A stretch of DNA of 64,000 nucleotides from positions 2,666,001-2,730,000 of the forward strand of contig JAPNXP010000004.1 of the NCBI GenBank assembly GCA_028753945.1. Reading direction: 5' to 3'. A program made the position numbers and the translations under genes. The notes below the pieces were generated by a model. The model made no database searches. It saw only the letters and a list, made by a program, of their open reading frames with translations, and was not told where the DNA came from. Origin of the DNA: Hexactinellida sp. DTS-2022 (Eukaryota; Porifera; Hexactinellida). This document shows, one piece after another, positions 22,982 to 32,506 of the stretch. Within the stretch, counting starts at the first letter, position 1. Every line of letters begins with the position of its first letter.

Positions 22982-24436
22982 GTTGAGCCTCTATTAAAAT
23001 CTGATCAAGAATCATCTCACTCCCAAAATAAAATCCTATCATTGAACGTTTTATTGAATCAACTTCTCTTTATTATTTTAAGTTTCCACCTATACATGAC
23101 GAGTATGAAATCTCACTTTCATTTTCTGTTCCACCAGGCACAATTATAATGGTAAAGAGTATTATGACCAAAAATCAACTTCCACCTTCATTGTATCCCT
23201 CGTATCTCGAAGATCATTTTACAGATTCAGAAAGTGCCTTATCCAATACAGAATTGTCAAGGTACTCATCTAATTTATTCACATCATTTAATGCATCCAA
23301 ATCTACGAACCTACTGTGTGCAGTATGTGAAAATGAAACAAGTGGTGCACACTCTTGTCCGGGTTGTGAACGTATTTTCACATACCATGTGGAATTTCAC
23401 AAGGAGAAGAAGGCTTCGGATATTCAGTGTGGTGTCAAAGTTGTACACTAAAAGAAAAAGTTTAAATACTCAGAATTTAAGAAAAGGTATACAGCGTATC
23501 CAAGAAATATCTCACGATCGAATGCTTAGTGCTAATAATAATAAATTCAAACCTACAACAATTGGCGATACTGTACTTGTAGCCATATCTCAGCCTGATA
23601 AGTTGAGCTCGATTAGACCACGTAATCTTATAGGTCAAATAACTGAAGAACATGACTCAATGTATTCTGTAGCTACATCTCATGGTACGATTTCCAATGG
23701 CTACACAAGAAATCAATTTTATATTTGCACATTCAAGTTCAGTACATTGGAATTTTACCTTCTTCCACTATCACTCTGTCTGAAGCATTGTAAAGTGCTT
23801 CACTTGGACTAGTCAGTGGATCTGCATGTCGATGTAAGCGCTGTAAAACATTCAGATGCCCCTGCAAGAAATTTGGGAGAAGTTTTAACTCTATTTGCCA
23901 CAAGGGACATACTTACTTTAACAAATTTGCATAATTCATTATTTCTAGTTCACATACACTCGTAACTAATTTCCTTGGTAATATTTAATTTTCTTAAATC
24001 TCTTATCATGCATGCACTTCTAAAAAATACTTTATTATTAATTTATCATTTGGTTAGTGGTGTCGTGGCTTGGGGAGCCATTGGGGAATTTAAGGAGGGG
24101 GTTCCCAACCAATATTATTGACATTTTGGCCGGGAGGACTCGCAATCCGTTGGTTATTTATGTACAAACTGGGTGTCCATTGACTTGTCAATTAATATCT
24201 AGATATGTAATAATTACAATGACTAGAATATTAATGTAATGCTGATCTAGAATACATATAGCGTTTTTCACACTCATGAAATTGGGTTTACATTGGTAGG
24301 TATATAATATAAACCTTAAAGAAAGTATTTAACTAGCACGCCTATACACCAGTGTATATGCGTGCACAACAGTATATTGATGTACACTTGTTTACACTGG
24401 TGTGTACGCGTGCACACCATGCACGTCCATAAACTG

Positions 24437-25235
24437 CAACATTATTATCGTATTCATAGTAATCTTCTCATAAACAAGTAAATTATTGCCAATCATTCTA
24501 TCATAATACTTTTATGCTATACCTCTTGTACTATATCGGACTCTTTCAACATTTCCTCTTATACCATATTTGAATAAATTATTAAACCTATATTTGATGA
24601 GATTATTATATAAAATTTAGAATGAATGAAGCCATATTATCATTTTTGGAAATAATTCAAGTTATATATTTCAAAGCTGATACACATATTATGCAATATA
24701 TAAAATTACATCTGTGCCGACAGCTTTGGAGACAATTTTCTTTTGGTAGTCTATTAATACTCGCTTCAATAGAAAAATGCTATCTGCAGAGCTTAATTAA
24801 AAGAAATTTAGTCCCTTGGGGCCTGTCTTATTGAAAAAATATTTAATTTATGTATATCGGGAAGTATACCCACCCTGATACAAATGAGTTCCGGCGTCCC
24901 TGCATTGGGCGGATTGTAATTTAGACCTTTCACTATTTTTTCAATTTAAAACATAGAGTAGCCCTCTTTAACACGTCCATGGATAAAGAGAAAAATCTCT
25001 CAAGTGGTTTAAGTTTAATTTAAGCAAATATTTTCTATTTACTCTTCACTTCTTTCCTAGATGAATTGAAGGATTTACCTGACTGTGTCTGTATCTTAAA
25101 ACTAGTTTGGATATCATTGAATACCTTGTGATTTTGTGGAAAAAATTTCGCTTTCTTGATACCTCAGTGTTTACAATACTTAATATTTCCAAATGGTATA
25201 AATAATTAACTTGAATGATAGTATCATAAAATAGT
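24437..25235. other. Anonymous AT-rich sequence
   Basis: No gene or element recognised. The frame at 24,622-24,834 has no known motif. Confidence 0.6.
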
Positions 25236-25239
25236 ATTT

Positions 25240-25304
25240 TTCACTTTGCAAAAAAGTGAAATCTTGTAGTATATATACAAGATTTCACTTTTTTGCAAAG
25301 TGAA
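25240..25304. repeat. Perfect 29-bp hairpin with nested palindrome
   Basis: TTCACTTTGCAAAAAAGTG plus AAATCTTGTA is followed after seven bases by its exact complement. Each arm carries its own partial inverted pair TTCACTTT...AAGTGAA. It would form a strong stem in RNA or a cruciform in DNA. Confidence 0.9.
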
Positions 25305-25370
25305 ATCTTGTTGAATTAGTGTATATTCACAAATAATTTCTATAGGCAAAACAAGTACATATGTAGTATA

Positions 25371-25450
25371 CAGTAATCCTCCTATAGTGAACACTTCTAC
25401 AAATGGAATCCAAATATGTACGCTGTTTCTCAGTCCCAATTTATTCCCAT
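25371..25450. mobile_element. pogo-like terminus, left candidate
   Basis: TA followed by CAGTAATCCTCCTATAGTG and AACAC resembles pogo/Tigger ends. A matching inverted end, CAGTAAAACCTTCAG plus AAAGTGAACAC, closes at 29,628, followed by TA. Whether these were one element is uncertain. Confidence 0.45.
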
Positions 25451-26035
25451 TGCTTTACACAGTCTATACCTCTGGAAAGCTAAATGTGATCACCTAATCT
25501 GAATTCAGTTAACAAATTCTATAGAAATGACATCTTAAAAGTGAACATAGGATTTTTGGTGGATTTTTAGCCATGTTGGGTTATTTGATTTGCTTGGGAT
25601 GGAATTTTTAGAGGCCTTTTGGCAGCTACCTTTTCAATCTTGTGAATACACAATTAAATCATGATGTAGCTTCGTTAGACAATGTATGATAAGTTACTAC
25701 TTGAGGTATAATTCAATGTGGATAAAAACTGGTACATCAGCGGTCATAGGTATTTAGGTGCATGATAGAGGTACTAAATGCATTATTTGTCTATGGATTG
25801 TAACCTATAACAAATTGATTGACCACAATTTTTTGGTATGGTTTCTATTTTAAGGTTATGATGACTTAGCATAACTTTAAATTTTAAAACCCAAAATATT
25901 TTATTACTATCAGCGATCTTTTTGGATCATTTATACTAGTAGCATGTGTCCACATAAAGATTACAGATAAGCGAGTTACATTTAATTTTCCGCTTTCTAA
26001 CATAACACTATTATGCTTTATGAAATGAACTACAG
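25451..26035. other. Noncoding sequence 3' of RAG1-like copy 2
   Basis: No open frame on either strand resembles RAG2 or a kelch-repeat protein. A CACAGTC heptamer-like word at 25,458 does not continue into the terminus sequence seen at the other side, so the 3' end of the element is not placed. Confidence 0.4.
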
Positions 26036-26334
26036 TTGAATGATCACACAAAACAAGACTTTCAAATAGTTGTTCGTTTTAGAAATATATTCCACTTATT
26101 TTTAGCAGCTTTGCTAAATAAGCTTTCTTTGAGAGAACAAGAAGAAATCAGACTGGGAAATGAGACGGAGGAATACTTCTTTGAGGTTCGCTTCGAAAGA
26201 TATCTTTCTGGCCAATTGTTCACGGTAGCCTTTGTGACAAGCCTCAAAGCCTTCTTCAAAAGGATTTGAAACATCTGCCTCCATTGAACTGTTCAATCAG
26301 TTGGGCACTATGAGCTAACATAGTGTAAAGTAGG

Positions 26335-26624
26335 CACGGTACGTGGTATACCGATGGTATAATTAGGTATAACCAATTATACCAAATTAGTGTCTAGTTT
26401 CGGTATATCACCTTATGCTTAATAATTATTAAATTTTATCTAGATTACACCTAGATTATACCAATATTATACCACAATATACCACGTATATTTCGAGTAT
26501 TTAAGGTAGTATAGATGTAGGTATATTAAATGTGTAATGGAAGTTTAGAATATTATACCGAACAATTTCTAATTGGGTATAATTAATTATGCCTAATTAT
26601 ACCATCGGTATACCACATACTGTG
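26335..26624. mobile_element. 290-bp hAT-type MITE in RAG1-like copy 2
   Basis: TIRs read CACGGTACGTGGTATACC and, at the other end, CACAGTATGTGGTATACC, extending about 38 bp with three mismatches. Exact 8-bp duplications AAAGTAGG lie at 26,327-26,334 and 26,625-26,632. Copy 1 supplies the uninterrupted sequence (CAAGGTAGGAGTGATAC). The interior is rich in GGTATAATTAGGTATAA words. Confidence 0.92.
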
Positions 26625-27370
26625 AAAGTAGGAGTAATACTCGCCCAAGGAATGTTTCAACAATTAGCTGATATGTATCTTTACATAATGTGGATAGTTT
26701 ATCGCTGTCGATAAGCTCATCAAGTTTAATATTTGCAATATTACTGCTAAATTTGTGTATATTACAGGGGATTAAAGTGATAATCCGGTAAAAAATCCTT
26801 TTACTATAATAAAATCGTTGAAAACAGCTACGAGCTACATTGCCTGTTGAAGTCGTAACTCCTTGATTAGAAGAACAATCAATCTGGATACTTAATTTCT
26901 CCGACAGGAAACTACGTACAAATTCCATAGACTGACGAATCTTTGGTGAAGTTGGTCTCCATTTTTTCTCTCCAGGTGTATGACCCAAATCCATCTAAAC
27001 CCTCAACCAGTTTCGCCTTCAGAGGTTAATTGGCCGTATCAATTGCTTCAATTTCAACAATTTTCCGAATGGTTTGGGCAACAACACTCGGTATGGAATG
27101 CACTAGATTCCAATAGGTGTTCTATGGAAATATTGCATTTCATTGACTAGACATGATTCCTCACGAAATTTGGTGACTTTGTTATACGACGATATGTAAC
27201 GTTGTCTTCTTTTAAAATCGTCTCAACTCTCTGTACTTTACTTTCCCGATGGAAGGAAAATCTAAGAGAAATGATGAGTTCCTTTCCCATAACAAGGAAT
27301 TATGTTCCAGATAAGTCCCCTTTTCGACAATTTCCTTGCACACATTAATGGTAGCACACCCCTTTTGTGG

Positions 27371-28120
27371 AACTTAGATAGGATCGACTGGAATAAGATC
27401 GACCCATTTCCACGTCTAGAATAACATCGACCGGAATAAGATCGACCCATTGCCACTACTGGAATAAGATCGACCAATTGCCACGACTGGAATAAGATCG
27501 ACCTATTGTCACGACTGGAATAAGATCAACCCATTGTCACGACTGGAATAAGATCGACCCATTTTCACGACTGGAATAAGATATTATTATTTCGATCTTA
27601 CTGCAGCACTCTGATACATTAGGTATAGCTTCATCTAAGAGATCAGTGAATGTACTACTTTAGATCAATATCAGATTAACAATAGGTCGTTCTTATTCTA
27701 GACGTGAAAATGATCCATAATACACATCAAAAGAGCCTGGGTTTTATCATGAGCCATAATACACACCAAATGAGCCTGGGTTTATCATGAGCCATAATAC
27801 ATATCAAAAGAGCCTATCTTATTCTATACGTGAAAATGAGTCAGCTTATTCCAGTCGTGGCAATGTGTCGATCTTATTCCGTTCGATCTTATTCCAGTCG
27901 TGGCAATGGGTCGATCTTATTCTAGACGTGAAAATGGGTCGATCTTATTCCGGTCGATCTTATTCCAGTCGTGGAAATGGGACGATCTTATTCCAGTCGT
28001 GGCAATGGGTCGATCTTATTCCGGTCGATCTTATTCTAGACGTGAAATGGGTCAATCTTATTCCGTTCGATCCTATTCCATTAGATAAATTCAGAGGTTG
28101 ATCCTATCCAGTCAACCCAT
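27371..28120. mobile_element. Foldback-type element made of 28-bp iterons
   Basis: The left arm (27,380-27,590) is a run of GGAATAAGATCGACCCAT plus TGCCACGACT units, about 28 bp each. The right arm (27,830-28,115) holds the same units inverted. The middle has three direct copies of ATCATGAGCCATAATACA. CCTTTTGTGG on the left and CCTTTTCTTCGTGG on the right look like a duplicated target; copy 1 has one such site. No protein is encoded; the apparent ORFs are periodic translations of the iterons. Confidence 0.8.
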
Positions 28121-28505
28121 CCTTTTCTTCGTGGCAATTAACTGAAGGCACAAGGATACAATACCTTTTGCGAAACTTCCTCAAGCTCAGCTAGCGATTT
28201 ATTCTGTGTCAATACAGAGTCGAGGCGGCGTATGATTTGTTCAAACTGTAACTTAAGAAGTGGTGTTCGGATTTCTAGATTTTCATCAATTTCGAAAACA
28301 ACTCGTGCATAGATTCCCTTAAGAAATCTGAAGACTTTCGTTTTTCCAAGACCACGGACTTAGGGTGAGGATTATCAGTATTGTGCATTCTTTCCCATGT
28401 TGTTAATACCCCACTCTTCACAAAATCTCGTCTGTTGTTCTTGAATTGTATTAATTTCGAACGGATGAATGTTAATTCTGTTTCATGGCAGGCATGGGGC
28501 CAAGC

Positions 28506-28952
28506 CAGTGGCGGCGCCAGGGGGGCCAGGGGGGGCACGTGCCCCCCCACGGGAAAATGGTGCCCCCCCGCCAGGGGAGGCACACTTTTCAGATATTTTT
28601 AGCGAAATGTGAACAATATTGAACATGAATAACAACATTCAATCAGAGTCTTCAAACATGAAGGCCCAATCAATGTTAAGTGTTAAATGCAACAGTGTTA
28701 TTACATTTGTAGTGTTCTGATTGATGAATCTACATGAGATGGCCAAAGCTGGTGGTCCTGCTGCTAAGCGTGCTCGCGTCCAGGGCCACCCGGCGGAGGG
28801 AGCAGCCAAGGTGGACTGGGCAAATATGTGGATTCTTGAGTCTCGACGCAACTATGAATTCCTGCGTTTTTTAATAAAAAGGTGTGCCCCCCCTGGCTTC
28901 AGGTTTGCCAATCTGGTGCCCCCCCAGCGGCGGCGCCCTTACGCCGCCACTG
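28506..28952. mobile_element. Inner GC-rich hAT-type element nested in the outer MITE
   Basis: 447 bp, TIRs CAGTGGCGGCG..., exact 8-bp duplications GGCCAAGC at 28,498-28,505 and 28,953-28,960. It is far more GC-rich than its surroundings. Between the poly-C-flanked ends lies an open stretch (28,739-28,890) that could encode a short basic peptide. Confidence 0.92.
28721..28890 (+). other. Possible captured coding fragment inside the inner hAT element
   Basis: The plus frame reads EMAKAGGPAAKRARVQGHPA, then VDWANMWILESRRNYEFLRF. The codons are GC-rich, unlike the window, and PAAKRARV looks like a nuclear localisation signal. It may be the start of the parent transposase or a captured host exon. 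I do not recognise the family, and no longer frame exists. Confidence 0.3.
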
Positions 28953-29524
28953 GGCCAAGCCCCGGCCTTTGGACTTAAGCCCATTTTGAGAGGGATTAAA
29001 TCAGGACTTAATTACTCCTTTAATAAAATGGCTTAAGTCCGGACTTGGACTTAGGCCATTTATAGATGATCTTCAAGCCCTTTTCAAACCCCTTTCCAAG
29101 CCCTTTTCAAGGCACTTATTCAATGAAATACGATATGGATTCCTAAATATTAGTGAAAAATACTTATTTCCGGACTTAAGCAACCAAGCCCTTTAAAAAA
29201 GGGCTTGAGCTAAAGCCCTTCTGATAAGGGATGGGCTTGACCCTATGTCTGTTTCAGGGGTTTGAAATTAACGTACTATCTGTTCGGATGCTTCACGTGT
29301 ATTATTGTTACACTCTTCTAGAATATCAAATACTTCTATATTATTTATCTTGGAAACAAGAGTTAGTGATCCTTATTCAAAATAAATATCTCGACTTGCA
29401 GATGGAATTTGATAAAATATATTACATTCGATTGTCTTTGAGTATCGTAGCAACACATATTTATGAAATTGAGCAAATATACATACCTCAAATTTTGAGC
29501 TATGACTGCTAATTTGCCCACTGT

Positions 29525-29628
29525 TGAATCTGGACAGGACACTATGATAAATCGTGAAAAGTGAATACCTCTCAAAAGTGAACATTTTGGCTTCTCCCCA
29601 GGGTGTTCACTTTCTGAAGGTTTTACTG
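29525..29628. mobile_element. pogo-like terminus, right candidate
   Basis: Read inward from 29,628: CAGTAAAACCTTCAG, AAAGTGAACACC and then a second TGTTCACTTTTGAGAGGT, the normal pogo/Tigger end layout, with TA outside. It lies directly next to the outer terminus of RAG1-like copy 2. Confidence 0.6.
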
Positions 29629-29707
29629 TAGCAGAAAACTTAATTGTAGTACGATGTCAAAAATATTTTTGAATAATAATAACTATTTAATTGAATCGTA
29701 TTATTAT

Positions 29708-29815
29708 ACTAGCGAGCTTCACTTGTTAAGTCGCTTCTCGGGATCCCAACCACAACACCAAATGCTTTGCGGGTAACGTGTGGTTTATACTTCTAACATT
29801 TATTATATGGCTAGA
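29708..29815 (-). mobile_element. Helitron-like 3' end, inverse orientation
   Basis: Read on the minus strand it ends GTGAAGCTCGCTAGT, with TGTTAGAAGTATAAACCA further in, matching the tail at 8,160-8,425. No helicase gene nearby. Confidence 0.5.
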
Positions 29816-31179
29816 AATAGGCATAGAATGGTCAAATTTGAGATTTTGAAATTTTATCATTACATCATCATTTGATATTATATTGATGTGACCAACATTT
29901 CCGCATCATTAATGTACATGTTCTATTATAGTTTAGGATTTTTATCTCGTAGAGTGTAAACCTCAACTTGTTGTTGGGGGCCAAAATTTCCCCCTAAGCA
30001 TAATTCAGATTTCGAAATTGTCCAGTTTCTTCAATTAACTCGGACATACAATATGTAGATTTATTTATGCGTATATTTATATCTTATTTACATAATCGTC
30101 CAAGCTATTACCTTTAATATTCTATTGTGTATTCATTGTTTCAAATTTGTTCCCGCCTGGACAAGCGTTACAGATCATTAAACGCCAAAGGCGGTAATTT
30201 TGTATTCTGGTCCACTATATTATGTTACATTCTGCTGACAAAAATCCTTAGTTACTGAAGATGTATTTAATATACGTATTTACTTGTTTATTTATATGTG
30301 AATTATGTTATCTATGATCGAATTATTGTGACAGCTATCATACTAGAGATATATGTATATTTTTATAATATCATTCCCTCTTTATGTATTATAGTTTATA
30401 CGCGGGGTTTTATTCACGTATTCTACGTCTTCTTTTCGTTGGAAAACGAAACCCATCAGGAAGAAGCGAGAATTATCCGCGGAGTTATTCAAGCATTGAT
30501 CCAACGTTTTAATTAGCACCATTACAAATTTGCCCTCGTTGTTCAAATCTATCATCACCTTATCTATACTTAGTTGAAGTTAGTCATATTAAGGAATAGT
30601 GATTTAAGATTTCTATAAATTTAATATTGCAAATACTTTCTTGGAATTTTTTATCAATTTTATTATGATTATGGACTATTTTTTATAAGGCCATTTATTT
30701 GTTCACGTAATTCAGACTCGGATGCTCTTTCAATATCTACAAATTTTTGAGCAAAATCCCTCTTCTACATTTGGCCCTGTGGTTATGTGAAATTATTTTT
30801 CCTTCACGTTATGCTGCGATTTGATGCAGATAACTTCAAATTGTGACTACTTATTATAAGGCCATGGCACAGTATATGAACAGGCCGGATTTAACAAGAA
30901 TAAAATCAACTCAAACAGTTTATTTGTTTCGTATATCATATCACTGTAGCTTCTTTATGAAGCGTAAAAATTAGAACAGATATAGGTATGTACAGTTGCA
31001 TGTTATGTACGTTGCACTATGGTCTTGGAAAGGACTATTAAAAACAGATAATTGTTATATAACTATTTAAACTCAATATTAATTTAATTTCCTTTAATTT
31101 CCTAAAATTTCGCTTCTTGACAACAATACTGAATTACGTTTTTCACTTTGTTAGCAATAATACAGTTGCTGGTGACTAT
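29816..31179. other. Anonymous AT-rich sequence
   Basis: No recognised gene. The frame at 30,298-30,516 ends in a hydrophilic ENETHQEEARIIRGVIQAL segment that could be an exon, but no splice or family evidence supports it. Confidence 0.5.
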
Positions 31180-32506
31180 TATTAGTTTAGAGAATATCCC
31201 AACTAAATGACTGTAATTTTGATAACTTCTGCTTTCTTCATTACTATATAGTTCAATTATTGTAAGGGACAGTGGACTTGTGTTTCCGTGAAGGACATGT
31301 TAAAACAGTTTCTAGAGAGACTCATTTTGTTCTATTATTAAAAAGCATCTCCAAACCATAACAATGGAATCCTCAACTATATCAGATGGCCATTTAAGGA
31401 ATCCGCGGTCTATTACATTGATTATTTCAAATTTCGGGTTTTCAAAAAGCATATCTTTTTGCAAGAAATTTTAAACATACTTGACATTTTGAAGTCAATT
31501 TCATATAGGAATGAACAGCATAACCTGCGATGAACACAAGGGATTGTAAAATTTCGCAAATCAAAACAATTACAGACTGGTCATCCATTTCGACTATGTA
31601 TTCTTCAAAATCAAAGGAGAAATTTATGTCGTGTCCGGGTAGTGGTCTGTCCGGAAAATTCGCGAGAAAATCTCAATGTACTTTAATCACCTATGTCTGT
31701 CTGTACTTTGGGAAAACTATTTTAATACATGTGACAATTTCAACCTTCTTTCAGACTAGAATTTGACAGTAACTGATGTGATATTGAGCGCCAGACATCA
31801 TGCGACAGAGCCCAAATTGTGTTCAAAAGGATCATTCTGTAATCGAGAGTTTAATTAACACTATTAGAAACTGTCTATTCTCAGTGAAAAAAATAGCGAT
31901 TTTAGGAAATGCCATACAAGAATGTTTAAAAGAAGTGAATGTTTGTGCTCAATTTCCGTTTTCTCTGATCTTGCTGACCAAATATTTAGGAAATTCCGCT
32001 GTGGTTGATTTTATGGTGGAACGAGAATTCCAAAATTTAGTAAGAGCACATACTAAAGACTCATCAAAATTTTTTTATGTAAAATATACATTTTGTCTCT
32101 CAGAATTTGATGGGTAACACGATTTAGCATTTTGTCGAGGGGAGCTTGACTACAGATTGTTGTTCAGTTATATGTAAACATGCGGATGTCCATCAAAAGA
32201 GGTGTATTTAAACACTGAAATTTTCGACACAAATGTTCGCTGATAATCCTTAACATTGAGCCAATTGTTCCGAATGGTATTTAGAATATGTACAAAATCG
32301 AATTTAAAATGCAAATGCCGATATGGATCACACCGGTGTATACCTTTTCGTGTTAATGTTTTTGATCTGGTGAGGATAATTGGAAAAGACTAACATTCAA
32401 AGGATAGTTATCAGTGCAGATGACATGAACGGACAATCCACAATTTTCTATATCGCCAATTAGTTGTGTATTATAGGCTTTAGTTCAATTGCTCTAGTGC
32501 AGGAAC
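31180..32506 (-). pseudogene. P-element/THAP9-like transposase, C-terminal half
   Basis: Minus-strand continuation of the gene at 40,785-41,830. Recognisable P-superfamily blocks in order: IENCGLSVHVICTDNYPLNV (about 32,400-32,460), FDFVHILNTIRNNWLN (about 32,260-32,310), FTSFKHSCMAFPKIAIFFTEN (about 31,870-31,935), FGLCRMMSGAQYHISYCQIL (about 31,765-31,825), LQSLVFIAGYAVHSYM with CQVC (about 31,465-31,550) and VIDRGFLKWPSDIV (about 31,370-31,415). P transposases are GTP-dependent DDE enzymes of cut-and-paste transposons; THAP9 is the vertebrate homologue. Stops and frameshifts throughout. The plus-strand frames over the same DNA are shadows. Confidence 0.85.

Larger units (their letters stand above)
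20223..23930 (+). pseudogene. KRBA2/SCAND3-like integrase (retroviral-type DDE) with C-terminal zinc modules
   Basis: Integrase that would join the transposon ends to target DNA. Modules in order on the plus strand: N-terminal helix (20,290-20,480); HHCC-type zinc domain with ELHVNTHEHSGRTKLYK (about 20,548-20,600) and CHTCQLK; catalytic core with SMGQVDLIDFSEL (about 20,754-20,793, first Asp) and NLDNGAEFS (about 20,976-21,002, second Asp); QGAVIRVNREVKR (about 21,910-21,948), where the family has a Glu in GSVER, so the third acidic residue seems lost; WVKYLKWIKFNYN and TIRMTPFEAVYGK (about 21,986-22,080); a zinc motif CAVCENETSGAHSCPGC (23,317-23,370); NFKPTTIGDTVLVA and GYTRNQF (about 23,550-23,720); and a final Cys-rich CRCKRCKTFRCPCKKFG tail (about 23,826-23,880). 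At least three frameshifts, plus stops and two MITE insertions. Inactive. Confidence 0.85.
19259..24436 (+). mobile_element. Ginger/KRBA2-type integrase DNA transposon with about 100-bp TIRs
   Basis: The left TIR (19,259-19,372) begins CAGTTAATGGACGTGC; the right TIR (about 24,331-24,436) is its complement with scattered changes. Both contain CACACCAGTGTAAACA and TATACACTGGTGTA-like palindromes, so each arm has several self-complementary sites. The element is 5.18 kb, or about 3.57 kb without two later hAT MITEs. It encodes one integrase-type gene on the plus strand. No clear target duplication was identified. DNA transposons with retroviral-type integrases (Ginger) are known; the host genes KRBA2 and SCAND3 derive from related sequences. 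Confidence 0.8.
28486..29247. mobile_element. Outer MITE (CATGGGGCCAAGCCCC ends) in RAG1-like copy 2
   Basis: Ends CATGGGGCCAAGCC (from 28,493, ignoring the inner insertion) and GGGCTTGACCCTATG (to 29,247) form a 22-bp TIR with 17 matches. A 9-bp direct repeat TCTGTTTCA lies at 28,477-28,485 and 29,248-29,256, consistent with an 8-9-bp duplication. The interior is GGCTTAAGTCCGGACTT words. Copy 1 is the empty site. Confidence 0.75.
26036..29524 (-). pseudogene. RAG1-like transposase, copy 2, internally deleted and multiply interrupted
   Basis: Same family as copy 1, minus strand. Pieces from N to C: FDILEECNNNTREASEQ (about 29,270-29,320); ETELTFIRSKLIQFKNNRR and VLEKRKSSDF (28,290-28,480); central helices (27,010-27,360 and 28,121-28,290); AKLVEGLDGFGS (about 26,985-27,020); GEKKWRP and NVARSCFQRFYYSKR (26,640-26,970); LYTMLAHSAQLIEQFNGG (about 26,270-26,325); EEGFEACHKGYREQLARK and NLKEVFLRLISQSD (26,062-26,260). 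Against copy 1 about 600 bp are missing at about 26,978, removing the segment with the second catalytic Asp and the CxxC zinc pair; the D of TDGLDG has become E; the first zinc-type His of HKVLAH has become Tyr (YTMLAH). Four other elements interrupt it. Dead copy. Confidence 0.82.

Noticed and set aside
19259..24436. Ty3/gypsy retrotransposon or endogenous retrovirus because of the integrase
   Set aside because: Ends are inverted rather than direct repeats, and no gag, protease or reverse transcriptase is present.
25458..25464. CACAGTC as the second RAG1-like terminus
   Set aside because: Only the heptamer-like word matches; the following bases do not resemble the CACAGTGGGCAAAT end and the flanks show no 5-bp duplication with 29,525.
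27787..28101. Open frames with MGRSYSGRSYS-type repeats
   Set aside because: They are translations of 28-bp DNA iterons in a foldback element, present in several frames and both strands; not a protein gene.
31530..32117. Two plus-strand ORFs of 78 and 105 codons
   Set aside because: The opposite strand carries clear P-element transposase blocks; these are shadows.
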